NCBI RefSeq assembly: GCF_937425535.1
Contig: NZ_OW485601.1
Location: forward strand, 4,695,501-4,759,500
DNA from: Rhodovastum atsumiense
GTDB taxonomy: Bacteria > Pseudomonadota > Alphaproteobacteria > Acetobacterales > Acetobacteraceae
DNA length: 64,000 nt
Reading direction: 5' to 3'
Shown: one piece after another, positions 15,349 to 24,420 of the stretch
How positions within the stretch are numbered: the first letter of the stretch is position 1
Layout of the letters: each line of letters opens with the position of its first letter
Notes under the pieces: model-generated
What the model saw: only the letters and a program-made list of their open reading frames with translations
Told to the model about the DNA's origin: nothing
The model's database searches: none
Program-made: the position numbers and the translations under genes

Positions 15349-15747
15349 TCATTGGGGCTTTGCCCCAAACCCGACCAGGAGGCTCCGCCTCCTGGACCTC
15401 CGCCAAGGGCCACAAGGCCCTTGGATCCCATGTCTTTCGGTGCAGTTCAACCTGGAGGTCGGTGTCTTTCCGGATCCAGCGCCGCATTTCCACAACTTCG
15501 CCATCCAGAACAGGCCACCCACGCCACCGCCAATCGCTCCGATCGGCAGCAAAAGGAAGGCAAGGAAGAGTATTACCTTACCAACTTCTAAGCCCACCCC
15601 CAGGAATGCCTGAGCATAAACACTCACTAGCGCAGCAAAATAAAACAGGGAAAATAAAAACCAGGCGCCAACGATTCCCCACACGATAAAAGCTGCAGAA
15701 TAGCAAAAAAGGCGCAACGGGATATAAGCGGCATCGACCCACTTCAT
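15349..15747 (-). CDS. Small membrane protein whose C-terminus runs into a repeat
   Basis: 132 residues. The first ~85 contain two to three hydrophobic helices (FCYSAAFIVWGIVGAWFLF; EVGKVILFLAFLLLPIGAIGG). The last ~30 residues (from HGIQGPCGPWRR to the end) are encoded by the type-2 palindromic element at 15352-15424 and are arginine-rich. It converges with purC with no gap. No family is recognised. The tail suggests that repeat insertion replaced an original stop codon. Confidence 0.5.
   Translation of the reverse strand: MKWVDAAYIPLRLFCYSAAFIVWGIVGAWFLFSLFYFAALVSVYAQAFLGVGLEVGKVILFLAFLLLPIGAIGGGVGGLFWMAKLWKCGAGSGKTPTSRLNCTERHGIQGPCGPWRRSRRRSLLVGFGAKPQ
15352..15432 (+). repeat. Type-2 triple-palindrome element, copy B
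   Basis: Three hairpins in a row: TTGGGGC/GCCCCAA (15352-15368), CCAGGAGGC/GCCTCCTGG (15375-15395) and CCAAGGGCC/GGCCCTTGG (15403-15424), followed by ATCCCAT. The reverse-orientation relative is copy C2 (37124-37200), in which the middle stem is changed on both arms so that pairing is kept. It begins immediately after purC and lies inside the 3' end of the opposing gene. Confidence 0.8.
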
Positions 15748-15817
15748 GGCGGTCTAGTCTTGGCAGGAAAACGCGTTGCGTAAGAGCGCCATTAAGTTCT
15801 TGTGCCAGCCAATTCTT

Positions 15818-16258
15818 TTATTCGCCTGCAGGGGTAATCGCGACCGGTTCGGCACAGGGCGGGCCTTGCGGATGCTGGCACGCATCCCCAAGCCAGGGCC
15901 GCTCGCCGGTCAGGCCGATCCAGCCGGCCACCAGGATCGGGTCGAACCCCGCCTCGCAGCGCTCGCCTACCTGCAGCAAGGGGCGGCGGATCAGCAGCGG
16001 ATCGGCCAGCATCAACGCCAGCGCGGCGGCTTCATCCAGTTGCTCCGGCTGCACCTCGCCCGACTTCACCCGCGGCGAGGACCGGTTGAACCACGCCGCC
16101 ACCGGACGCGCGCCGAAGAAGCGGCGCAGCGTCGCCGCGGTCCAGTGCTCCGCGCGCAGGTCCCTGGCCTGCACCGTGTGGCCAGACGCCTCCAGCAACG
16201 CCTTCTGCCGCGCATTGCCCGCACACCCGGGCTTCTCCCAGAACGTGACGACCGCCAT
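15818..16258 (-). CDS. ArsC-like nitrogenase-associated protein
   Basis: 146 residues, opening MAVVTFWEKPGCAGNARQKALLEASGHTV. This is the start of the thioredoxin-fold ArsC/Spx-type proteins often annotated as nitrogenase-associated (NifO-like). A single Cys stands in the active loop (CAGN), so neither the CxxC pair of Spx nor a full arsenate reductase site is present. LRRFFGARPVAAWFNRSSPRVKSGEV and the LLIRRPLLQVG strand with its cis-proline follow the fold. No nif genes are in the window, so a link to nitrogen fixation is by family only. ATG 16258 is chosen because the homology starts there. Confidence 0.75.
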   Translation of the reverse strand: MAVVTFWEKPGCAGNARQKALLEASGHTVQARDLRAEHWTAATLRRFFGARPVAAWFNRSSPRVKSGEVQPEQLDEAAALALMLADPLLIRRPLLQVGERCEAGFDPILVAGWIGLTGERPWLGDACQHPQGPPCAEPVAITPAGE

Positions 16259-16524
16259 CGCGCCCTTCCCCCACCATCCTGCAACGACCCCAAGAAGGAC
16301 ACGGAACCGGCGGGCTGGCAACGCCGTTCCGGCGGTCCGGCGCGTGGCAGGGTGGCGCGGCGGGCGGCGTCCCGGGCCTTACGGAGCGCGCGTGAGGGAT
16401 GGTATGAGGCGGCCGCCCGGCCTGCCGGCCGGAAGCGGCGGTGCATTCCCCCGGTCGCGGCGGGAGTGGCCGCTGCGATTTTGTTTCGAGAAGGCCGGGC
16501 CGGGAACACCGGCGCGGGAAAGCC

Positions 16525-17163
16525 ATGTTGATGCGCCTCTTCCGTTCATTGATGCCGCAGGACGAGCGTTTTATCGAACGGTTCTGCCGGCACTCGGAGA
16601 ACGTGGTGGGCGGCGCCATGGCTTTCCGCGACATGTTGGCCGGCAAGGCCAGCGTGGAGGCCTGTTATGCCGAGCTGTGCCGATTCGAGGACGCCGCCGA
16701 CGAGGTCACCCGCGAGACGGTGACGGCGATCCACCGCAGTTTCGTCACCCCGTTCGACCGCTCGCAGATCCTGGACCTGTCGACCGCGCTCGATGACACC
16801 ATCGACCTGATGAAGGAGGCCGGACGGCGCATCCGCCGCTACGACGTCGCCTTCACCCCGCAGATGCGCGACATGGCCGAATGCGCGCTGCGCGCCACCA
16901 TCGAGATCCGCGACGCCATGCCGTTGCTCGGCGCGATCCAGTCCAATGTCAGCCGCCTGAGCCAGATGCAGCGCCAGGTGCGTGCCGCCGAGAGCGAGGC
17001 CGACGACCTGCTCGACGCCGGGTTGCGCGCGCTGTTCGAGGGCACCAGCTCCGCCGGCCACAAGCTGACGGTGGAAAAGGTCTATGACCTGGTGGAATCG
17101 GTGGTGGACCGCTGCGAGGACGTGGCCGACGTCATCGAGGGCATCGTGATCGAACAGGTCTAG
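16525..17163 (+). CDS. DUF47 (PhoU-like) regulator of a Pit transporter
   Basis: 212-residue all-helical cytoplasmic protein of the PhoU-like DUF47 family: MLMRLFRSLMPQDERF ... FCRHSENVVGGAMAFRDML ... TPFDRSQILDLSTALDDTIDLM ... VVDRCEDVADVIEGIV. Such proteins sit beside low-affinity phosphate permeases and are thought to modulate them. It lies 11 bp upstream of the permease gene, so the pair is surely one operon. Confidence 0.88.
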   Translation: MLMRLFRSLMPQDERFIERFCRHSENVVGGAMAFRDMLAGKASVEACYAELCRFEDAADEVTRETVTAIHRSFVTPFDRSQILDLSTALDDTIDLMKEAGRRIRRYDVAFTPQMRDMAECALRATIEIRDAMPLLGAIQSNVSRLSQMQRQVRAAESEADDLLDAGLRALFEGTSSAGHKLTVEKVYDLVESVVDRCEDVADVIEGIVIEQV

Positions 17164-17174
17164 GCGGCGCCGCG

Positions 17175-18176
17175 GTGACCGGGATGACGCTCGCGACGGC
17201 TGCCCTGATCGGCCTCGCTTTGGCTTTCGATTTCCTGAACGGGCTGCACGATTCGGCCAATTCGATCGCGACCGTGGTGTCCACGCGGGTGCTGCGGCCG
17301 TCCTTCGCCGTGATCTGGGCCGCGTTCTTCAACTTCATCGCCTTCCTCTTCTTTGGCCTGCACGTCGCCAACACCATCGGCAACGGGCTGGTGGCGGGCG
17401 GCCTGGTCGACCCGGCGGTGATCTTCGGCGCGCTCACCGGCGCCATCGTCTGGAACGTGCTGACCTGGCTGCTCGGCATCCCGTCCAGCAGCAGCCATGC
17501 CCTGATCGGCGGACTGGTGGGCGCGGCCATGGCCAAGGCCGGCCCCGGTGCGGTCATCTGGGGCGGGCTGTCCACCGTTGCCTCGGCGATCGTGCTGTCG
17601 CCGGTGACCGGGTTCCTGCTGGCGCTGCTGCTGGTGCTGGCGGTGTCCTGGGCCTCGGTGCGCACCACCCCCTTCGCCGTGGACCGGCGCTTCCGGGTGC
17701 TGCAGTTCGTTTCCTCCTCGCTGCTCAGCCTGGGCCATGGCGGCAACGACGCGCAGAAGACCATGGGGATCATCACCGTCCTGCTGTTCTCGCAAGGCGT
17801 GTTGCAGGGCGAGTTCCACGTGCCGCTCTGGGTGGTGCTGGCCTGCCAGGCGGCGATGGCGCTGGGCACGCTGGCGGGCGGATGGCGGATCGTGCGGACC
17901 ATGGGCACGCGCATCACCCATCTGAAGCCGATGCAGGGATTCTGCGCCGAGACCGGCGGCGCGCTGGCGCTGTTCGGCGCCACCTGGCTTGGCGTCCCGG
18001 TCTCCACCACCCATACCCTGACCGGCTCGATCATCGGGGTCGGGGCGGCACGGCGGACCTCGGCGGTGCGCTGGGGCGTGGCGCGCGGCATTGTCGTCGC
18101 CTGGGTGCTGACCCTGCCGGCCTCGGCGCTGGTCGGTGCCATTTGCTACTGGCTGGTGGCCACGCTGGCGCGATGA
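17175..18176 (+). CDS. pit: PiT-family inorganic phosphate transporter
   Basis: Proton- or metal-phosphate-coupled symporter in the inner membrane. The 333 residues hold about ten hydrophobic segments and both PiT signature repeats: GLHDSANSIATVVSTRVL near the N-terminus and SLGHGGNDAQKTMGII in the middle. SSSSHALIGG and STTHTLTGSIIG are the paired SSxSH-type loops. Starts with GTG, 11 bp after the DUF47 gene. Probably phosphate; related PiT members also move sulfate. Confidence 0.92.
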   Translation: MTGMTLATAALIGLALAFDFLNGLHDSANSIATVVSTRVLRPSFAVIWAAFFNFIAFLFFGLHVANTIGNGLVAGGLVDPAVIFGALTGAIVWNVLTWLLGIPSSSSHALIGGLVGAAMAKAGPGAVIWGGLSTVASAIVLSPVTGFLLALLLVLAVSWASVRTTPFAVDRRFRVLQFVSSSLLSLGHGGNDAQKTMGIITVLLFSQGVLQGEFHVPLWVVLACQAAMALGTLAGGWRIVRTMGTRITHLKPMQGFCAETGGALALFGATWLGVPVSTTHTLTGSIIGVGAARRTSAVRWGVARGIVVAWVLTLPASALVGAICYWLVATLAR

Positions 18177-18669
18177 CGGCGGTGCCGCCCGCTTGCCGGG
18201 CTATGGCATGGGCCTCAGCCCTGGCCGGGGGGCCGTGTCGGCGACGCTGAGGCCGACATGGTCGCCGGGCGGCAACGCGTCCGCCGTATATCACCGCCCA
18301 GGCGTGTGCGGGGAAACTGGCCGGTCAATGCCTGATGGCAGGGGGTATCTGATTTAATATCGAAAGTATTTCCTCGGATTTTAATTTGCATTGTCGATAA
18401 TTTTACTTTGACCGCATGAAGCTGATCTTTGCTTGTGTGCCCTGGCCTGCGCGTGCTGCCGAGGTGATGTTGCTGTCCGTTTTTTCTCGCATGGCAGTTC
18501 CGATGGCCAGGAGGATGGCAATTATTCGGAATTTGGAAATATAGGTAGAACAATTTTCAGTTGAATTCTGTCGCGCCGCCAATTACCTCCGGCTGGTCAG
18601 GATGTGCTTCTCTGGATCGTCAAGACGGTCTGCTGCAACCGCACTGACCCGTTGGAGCAAAAATTCCCC
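18177..18669. other. Gap upstream of the chemoreceptor gene
   Basis: About 490 bp. The first 150 bp are GC-rich; 18350-18430 and 18530-18570 are AT-rich and likely hold the chemoreceptor promoter. I could not pick a convincing sigma-28 site. No gene is recognised. Confidence 0.45.
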
Positions 18670-20343
18670 ATGTCCATCCTTGCCCGGCTTCGTCTGACTT
18701 TTGCGACGACTTTCCTTGTCTTTGCCGCTCTGGGTGGGGTGGCGCTCTGGCAATGTGCCGGCCTGCATGGCGCGAGCGACGTGATTGCCCGCAACCTCCT
18801 GCCCAGTGTCCAGAAGCTCGGGGAGTTCGAGGCGGCGCTGCTGCGCTACCGGCTGGTGCAGGCCTCGTCGCTGCTGCCATTGGACGAAGCCGAGAAGGCG
18901 GCCGTGCCGGCGCGGGCGGAGGCGCTGCTTGCCAAGGCCGACAGCGCCTGGCGTGCCTACGAGCCGCTGATCAGTTCCCCCGGGGAGCGCCAACTGGCCG
19001 AGGCCATCCAGGCAGGGTGGCGGTCCTATCGCGCCCTCGGCGAGCGGATGCAGGCCATGCTCCGGGTCGGCGATGTCGCGGGGGCCACCCGGCTGTTCAA
19101 CGGCGAGATGCGCAGCCTGTTCCTCGACGGCGTGGACAAGCCGCTGCACAGCGATTCCGAGCTGAATGCCGGGCAGGGCGAGGACGCGGCACGGGCCGCC
19201 GATGCCGAATACCAGGCCGCGCTCTGGACCGTCGGCGGCATGCTGCTGCTGGGGGCGACACTGATGGCTTTTTGCGCCACTTCGCTCCGTGCCCGCGTTA
19301 TCGCCCCCATCGTCCGCCTCTCCGGTGTGATGCGCCAGCTTGCCCGGCGGGACTATGCTTTTGACCTGCCCTGTGTGGTGCTGACCGACGAGATCGGCGA
19401 CCTCGAGCGGGGCATCGCCGAATGCCGCAGCGGGTTGCAGCAGGCCGACGCGCTCGCCGCCGCCGAGGCGCAGCGCAATGCCGCCCAGGTGCAGCGGGCC
19501 GCCCGTCTGGACGAGCTGACCCGGCGCTTCGACGCCCAGGCCGGGGAGATCGTCGGCGCGGTCGCCGCCTCCGCCACCCAGTTGCACGGCTCGGCCGGGG
19601 AGATGTCGCAGATCGCCGGCCGCACCAGCGATCGCGCCCGTTCCGTCGCGGCGGCGAGCGGGCAGGCCAGTGCCAGCGTGCGCACCGTCGCCACCGCCGC
19701 CGAGCAACTGGCCGGATCGGTGGCGGAGATCACGCGGCGGGTGGAACAGTCCGCCAGCATGGCGCGGCAGGCGATGACGGAGGCGCGCGGCACGCAGGAG
19801 ACCGTGCGCGCCCTGTCCGACGCGGCGCAGAAGGTCGGCGACGTGGTCGGGCTGATCACCAATATCGCCGGCCAGACCAACCTGCTGGCGCTGAACGCGA
19901 CCATCGAGGCGGCGCGGGCCGGTGAGGCCGGGAAGGGGTTCGCCGTGGTGGCGAACGAGGTGAAGAACCTGGCCGGCCAGACCACGCGTGCCACCGGCGA
20001 GATCGGCGCCCAGATCACCCAGATCCAGGAAGCGACCCGCCAGGCCGTCGCCGCCATCGAGGCGATCGCTGCCACGATCGGGGAGGTGAGCGGAATCACC
20101 TCGGCGATCGCCGCGGCGGTGTCCGAGCAGGGCGCGGCGACGCATGACATCGCCCAGAACGTGCAGCAGGCGGCGCACGGCACCGGCGAGGTGACGCAGA
20201 ACATCGGTATCGTCAGTGAGGCGGCTGAGGCGACCGGCAACGGGGTGCGTCAGGTGCTGAGCGCCGCCAACGGATTGTCGCGCCAGGCCGAAGGGCTCAG
20301 CGCCACGGTGCGCAACTTCCTCGATAGCGTCAGGGCCGCGTGA
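18670..20343 (+). CDS. Methyl-accepting chemotaxis protein
   Basis: Inner-membrane chemoreceptor signalling to CheA/CheW. The 557-residue protein has a first membrane helix (residues ~10-32), a ~150-residue periplasmic four-helix-type sensor, a second membrane helix (LWTVGGMLLLGATLMAFC), a HAMP region and a long cytoplasmic coiled coil. The hairpin tip is the family motif INQTNLLALNATIEAARAGE-like (here IAGQTNLLALNATIEAARAG). FAVVANEVKNLA follows. ATG 18670 is favoured by GGAGC upstream and gives a clean N-terminal anchor. The ligand cannot be told. No che genes are adjacent. Confidence 0.93.
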   Translation: MSILARLRLTFATTFLVFAALGGVALWQCAGLHGASDVIARNLLPSVQKLGEFEAALLRYRLVQASSLLPLDEAEKAAVPARAEALLAKADSAWRAYEPLISSPGERQLAEAIQAGWRSYRALGERMQAMLRVGDVAGATRLFNGEMRSLFLDGVDKPLHSDSELNAGQGEDAARAADAEYQAALWTVGGMLLLGATLMAFCATSLRARVIAPIVRLSGVMRQLARRDYAFDLPCVVLTDEIGDLERGIAECRSGLQQADALAAAEAQRNAAQVQRAARLDELTRRFDAQAGEIVGAVAASATQLHGSAGEMSQIAGRTSDRARSVAAASGQASASVRTVATAAEQLAGSVAEITRRVEQSASMARQAMTEARGTQETVRALSDAAQKVGDVVGLITNIAGQTNLLALNATIEAARAGEAGKGFAVVANEVKNLAGQTTRATGEIGAQITQIQEATRQAVAAIEAIAATIGEVSGITSAIAAAVSEQGAATHDIAQNVQQAAHGTGEVTQNIGIVSEAAEATGNGVRQVLSAANGLSRQAEGLSATVRNFLDSVRAA

Positions 20344-20367
20344 CGGCGGCCCCTCCGGTGGCCGGCC

Positions 20368-21060
20368 TCACTGGTCCAGGAAATACCGCTTCGTCGGCTT
20401 CAGCGCGGCATCGAGTTCGTAGACCAGCGGCTGGCCGGTCGGCAGCTCGAAGCCGGGGATGTCCTGGTCGGGGATGTCGCTCAGATACTTGACCAGTCCG
20501 CGCAGCGAATTGCCGTGGGCGGCGATCAGCACGCGCTGGTCCTGGCGCAGCGCCGGGGCGATCGTCTCGTGCCAGAAGGGCAGCACGCGCGCGACCGTAT
20601 CCTTCAGGCTCTCCGTTCGCGGCAATTCGGCGGCGGTCAGGCCGGCGTAGCGTGGGTCGTGCTTCGGATGCCGCGGGTCGTCGTCATCGAGCGGGGGCGG
20701 GGGCACGTCCCAGCTGCGCCGCCACAGCCGGACCTGTTCGGCGCTGTGCTTGCGGGCGGTTTCGGCCTTGTTGAGGCCCTGCAGCGCGCCGTAATGGCGT
20801 TCGTTCAGGCGCCAGCTTTTCTGCTCGGGCAGCCAGAGCAGGTCCATCTCCTCCAGCGCGAGGTGCAGGGTCTTGATGGCGCGTTTGAGCACCGAGGTGA
20901 AGCAGATGTCGAACCCGAATTTCGCGGCGGCGAGGCGCTTGCCGGCCAGGCGTGCTTCGTCCACGCCCTGCTCGCTGAGATCGACCTCCGTCCAGCCGGT
21001 GAACAGGTCTTCCTTGTTCCAGACGCTCTGACCGTGACGGAGCAACACGAGACTTGGCAT
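20368..21060 (-). CDS. gpmA: 2,3-bisphosphoglycerate-dependent phosphoglycerate mutase
   Basis: Glycolytic/gluconeogenic interconversion of 3- and 2-phosphoglycerate. The 230 residues carry the phosphohistidine motif [12 protein letters not shown] (His9), [39 protein letters not shown], and the second catalytic histidine in [16 protein letters not shown]. Length is that of the dPGM type. It converges with the chemoreceptor gene with only 24 bp between. Confidence 0.97.
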   Translation of the reverse strand: MPSLVLLRHGQSVWNKEDLFTGWTEVDLSEQGVDEARLAGKRLAAAKFGFDICFTSVLKRAIKTLHLALEEMDLLWLPEQKSWRLNERHYGALQGLNKAETARKHSAEQVRLWRRSWDVPPPPLDDDDPRHPKHDPRYAGLTAAELPRTESLKDTVARVLPFWHETIAPALRQDQRVLIAAHGNSLRGLVKYLSDIPDQDIPGFELPTGQPLVYELDAALKPTKRYFLDQ

Positions 21061-21288
21061 CAGTCCTCCCCCATCTCAATCCGGACAGCGACAAGGTTAC
21101 ACGTTCAGGCAGGCCTGTCGAATCGGCTTTGACCGTTGCATGGCGCGGTTCCGGGGCAGGACGATCCTTCAACCTGTGCTGGAGACACGCATGTTCACTG
21201 GCTTGTCAGCAGGCCGGCGGAGCCGCGATGCCGCGCGGGCCGGTGCCGGTCGCGTTGTCGCCGGGGAGCACGTGAGGGGAAAGCACCG

Positions 21289-22347
21289 ATGCGCAGGAGC
21301 GTGACGACCGGGGAACTCAATCCGTTGCGGCGCTGCCTGCTCGGTGCCGCGGCCGCGACCATCGCCGCCGGCACCCTGTGGCCGGGGCGTGTCCTGGCCG
21401 ACGCCACCGGGGCGATGCGGCTGCCGGCGATCCGGCCGGGGACGGTTCGCTCCTTCGTGTCCCTCAAGCAGATCGAGGCCGGGGTCCTGACCGTCGGCTA
21501 TGCCGAGGTTGGCCCCGCCGGTGGACCGGTCGTCATGCTGCTGCACGGCTGGCCCTACGACATCCATAGTTACGCCGATGTCGCTTCCCTGCTGGCGCTG
21601 GCCGGCTACCGGGTGATCGTGCCGCATCTGCGCGGCTACGGCACGACGCGCTTCCTCTCCGGCGAGGCGGTGCGCAACGGCCAGCAAGCGGCCCTCGCCG
21701 TCGATGCGATCGCGCTGATGGATGCGCTTCGCATCGGGCGCGCGATCTTCGCCGGCTATGACTGGGGGGCGCGGACCGCCGACATCGTGGCGGCGCTCTG
21801 GCCGGAGCGCTGCAAGGGCCTGGTGTCGGTGAGCGGCTATCTGATCGGCAGCCCCGAGGCCAACCGCATGCCCCTGCCGCCGGAGGCCGAGCTGCAATGG
21901 TGGTACCAGTATTATTTCGCCACGGAGCGCGGACGGGACGGGTATGCCCGCTACCGGCGTGAATTCGCCCGGCTGATCTGGCGGCTGGCGTCGCCGCGAT
22001 GGGACTTCGACGACGCCACCTTCGATCGCAGCGCGGCGTCCTTGGACAATCCGGACCATGTCGCCGTCGTGGTGCACAATTACCGGTGGCGGCTCGGCCT
22101 GGTCGCGGGCGAGCCGAAATATGACGAGCTGGAACGGCGCCTCGCCGGATTTCCCGTCATCACGGTGCCCACGATCACGCTCGAGGGGGACGCCAATGGC
22201 GCGCCGCATCCGGACGCGGCGTCCTACGCAGGCAAGTTCACCGGCCGGTACGCGCACCGTGTCGTCACCGGCGGCATCGGCCACAACCTGCCCCAGGAAG
22301 CCCCGCAGGCCTTCGCCCAGGCGGTGGTCGATGTCGACGCAAGTTGA
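21289..22347 (+). CDS. Exported alpha/beta hydrolase, epoxide-hydrolase-like
   Basis: The 352-residue protein starts with a possible Tat-type signal (RRCLLGAAAATIAAGTLWPG, residues ~14-33). The hydrolase core has HGWP (86-89, oxyanion side), and the nucleophile elbow is GYDWGA with Asp158 in place of serine, as in epoxide hydrolases and haloalkane dehalogenases. A C-terminal His lies in GGIGHNLPQEAP. The cap region is Tyr-rich (WWYQYYF). An epoxide or ester substrate is likely but unknown. GGGGAAAG sits upstream of ATG 21289. Confidence 0.75.
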   Translation: MRRSVTTGELNPLRRCLLGAAAATIAAGTLWPGRVLADATGAMRLPAIRPGTVRSFVSLKQIEAGVLTVGYAEVGPAGGPVVMLLHGWPYDIHSYADVASLLALAGYRVIVPHLRGYGTTRFLSGEAVRNGQQAALAVDAIALMDALRIGRAIFAGYDWGARTADIVAALWPERCKGLVSVSGYLIGSPEANRMPLPPEAELQWWYQYYFATERGRDGYARYRREFARLIWRLASPRWDFDDATFDRSAASLDNPDHVAVVVHNYRWRLGLVAGEPKYDELERRLAGFPVITVPTITLEGDANGAPHPDAASYAGKFTGRYAHRVVTGGIGHNLPQEAPQAFAQAVVDVDAS

Positions 22348-22508
22348 CGCTCACCGGGAGCATGGTTCAACATAAGGAACCGTGTTCACAAATCGGCGAG
22401 GCTGTCATGCTTCGTGCGGGACGGTCGGCTTTGCCTTGGTGGTCAACGCTTTCCATCCCCCTGCCGGCGGGCTAGACCATCCCGCATGACAGAAGATGCC
22501 GTGCGCCG

Positions 22509-23297
22509 ATGAGCCTGTCCGTTGCAGAGACCGAGCCCGAAACCGAGCGCCGCAGCGCGCCGGCAGTGCACAAGGCGTTCGCGATCCTCGACCTGGTTTC
22601 GCGCGAGGCCGGCATCAGCTTCACCGCGATCCACAAGACCCTGAGCCTGCCCAAGAGCAGCGCGCATCAACTGATCAGCGCGCTCTGTGAGCTCGGCGCG
22701 CTGCAGGTCACGCAGACCGGGGGCTACATGCTCGGCCTCAGGCTGTGCGAACTTGGCTCGATTTCCGCCGGCCAGCGCTCGATCGAGCACGATGCCCTGC
22801 CGTATCTGCGGGCCCTGGCGCACGAGGTGCAGATGACCTGCCATCTCGGCATCCTCGAAGGCCGTGACGCGATCTACCTGGCCAAGGTGGAAAGCGAGCA
22901 GGCGATCAAGATCCACACCTGGGTGGGCAAGCGGCTGTCGCTCTACCGGTCCTCGCTGGGCAAGGTCCTGCTCGCCTGGCGGCCCGAGGCCGAACAGGAG
23001 AAATTGCTGGCGGACATCACCTGGGAGCGGAAAATGCCCAACACCCTGCCGGATGCCGCGGCGGTGCGGGCGCATCTCGCGCAGGTGCGTGCCCGCGGCT
23101 GGGCGGTCGACGACGAGGAGGACCTGCCGAATATCCGCTGCGTCGCCGCACCGATCTTCGATGGCCGGGGCAACGTCATCGCCGCGCTCTCGGCGGTGGG
23201 CACCACGCTGCAACTGCGTCGTCGCGATTTCCCGCGCCTGGCCGAGCGCGTCTGCGCGGTGGCCCGCGACATCTCGCGCGCGCTCGGGCCGCAGTAA
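22509..23297 (+). CDS. IclR-family transcriptional regulator
   Basis: 262 residues: an N-terminal winged helix (VHKAFAILDLVSREAGISFTAIHKTL, then SSAHQLISALCELGALQV) and a C-terminal IclR effector domain (GQRSIEHDALPYLRALAHEVQMTCHLGILEGRDAIYLAKVE split as usual, plus DDEEDLPNIRCVAAPIFDGRGNVIAALS). It precedes the ABC cassette 23388-25907 in the same direction by 90 bp and probably regulates it. Effector unknown, typically an aromatic or sugar-acid metabolite. Confidence 0.92.
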   Translation: MSLSVAETEPETERRSAPAVHKAFAILDLVSREAGISFTAIHKTLSLPKSSAHQLISALCELGALQVTQTGGYMLGLRLCELGSISAGQRSIEHDALPYLRALAHEVQMTCHLGILEGRDAIYLAKVESEQAIKIHTWVGKRLSLYRSSLGKVLLAWRPEAEQEKLLADITWERKMPNTLPDAAAVRAHLAQVRARGWAVDDEEDLPNIRCVAAPIFDGRGNVIAALSAVGTTLQLRRRDFPRLAERVCAVARDISRALGPQ

Positions 23298-23387
23298 GGC
23301 CCGGGGGCCATCGCCCCTCTATCCGGCCCGTTATATCCGTCTGGCGCGAACGCTGCGGATGCGTCATGTCTTGTGGCGTTCGCAGCG

Positions 23388-24377
23388 ATGAGGGATTCCG
23401 TGCAGAGACGCCACGTGTTGCAAGGCTTCCTGGCCGGCGCGATTGCCGGCGCGACCCGGCCCGCCCGCGCGGCCGCGGTGCCCGGGCTCGAGGTCCTGGG
23501 CGCTCCCAATGCCTCGACCATCGTGCTGGTGCGGATGATCGAGTCCGGTGCGTTGCAGCCTTCGGCGCCGGGCGCGACCTTCCGGCTGTGGCGCGACCCC
23601 GATGAATTGCGGGCCGGCGTCGCTTCCGGGCGGACGCGGCTTTTCAGCACGCCCAACCATGTGCCGGCGCTGTTCGCCAATCGCGGCGTTCCGGTGCGGT
23701 TGCTGGCGGTGATCAGCATGGGGCACCTCTACATCGTGGCCCAGGATCCCGCGATCACCTCGCTGGCGGCGCTGCGCGGGCAGCGGGTGACGGCATTCTT
23801 CCGCAACGACATGCCCGACCTGGTGTTCCGCGCCCTGCTGCGGCGCGAGGGGCTGGAGCCGGGCCGCGACGTCGGCATCGACTACGTTGCGACCCCGATG
23901 GAGGCGGCGCAACTGGCCATCGCCGGGCGGGCGCCGATCGCGCTGCTCTCCGAGCCGCCGGCCACCATGGCCATTGCCATGGCCGGGCATGCCGGCCGCA
24001 CGCTGCATCGCGCGGTCAACCTGCAGGCGGAATGGGGGCGGCATTTCGGCCAGCCGCGCATTCCGATGGCCGGCATCGCGCTGCACCAGTCGCTGATCGA
24101 TGAATCGCCCGAATTGCTGGCGGCGCTGCGCCAGGGATTGCCGGAAGCCGCCGCCTGGGCCCAGGCCAATCCGGCCGAGGCCGGGGCGCTGGCCGAGCGG
24201 CGCATGGACATCCGCGCGCCGCTGTTTGCCCGGGCCTTGCCGCATTTCAGCATCGGCGTGTACGGGGCGCGGACGCTCAAGGCCGAGCTGATGGATTTCT
24301 ACCGCGTGCTGCTGGAACTGCATCCGGAAGCGATCGGCGGCCGGCTGCCCGACGACGACTTCTTCCTCGACCTTTGA
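23388..24377 (+). CDS. NitT/TauT-type ABC substrate-binding protein
   Basis: Periplasmic binding protein. The 329 residues begin with a Tat-like signal (QRRHVLQGFLAGAIAGATRP). The mature part has the NMT1/TauA-like pattern: VLGAPNASTIVLVRMIE, RLLAVISMGHLYIVAQDPAITSLAALRGQRV and LELHPEAIGG. Ligand not predictable; family members bind sulfonates, nitrate or pyrimidine precursors. A 26-bp tandem duplication spans its stop codon and the start of the permease gene. Confidence 0.85.
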   Translation: MRDSVQRRHVLQGFLAGAIAGATRPARAAAVPGLEVLGAPNASTIVLVRMIESGALQPSAPGATFRLWRDPDELRAGVASGRTRLFSTPNHVPALFANRGVPVRLLAVISMGHLYIVAQDPAITSLAALRGQRVTAFFRNDMPDLVFRALLRREGLEPGRDVGIDYVATPMEAAQLAIAGRAPIALLSEPPATMAIAMAGHAGRTLHRAVNLQAEWGRHFGQPRIPMAGIALHQSLIDESPELLAALRQGLPEAAAWAQANPAEAGALAERRMDIRAPLFARALPHFSIGVYGARTLKAELMDFYRVLLELHPEAIGGRLPDDDFFLDL

Positions 24378-24420
24378 TCCCGGCACGGGGCGTGGACCTT
24401 TGATCCCGGCACGGGGCGTG
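24369..24420 (+). repeat. Perfect 26-bp tandem duplication at a gene junction
   Basis: Two exact, adjacent copies (24369-24394 and 24395-24420). The first copy contains the TGA stop of the binding-protein gene; the second contains the TTG start of the permease. Removing one copy would restore a TTGA stop-start overlap, so this looks like a recent slip that pulled two coupled genes apart. Confidence 0.95.
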
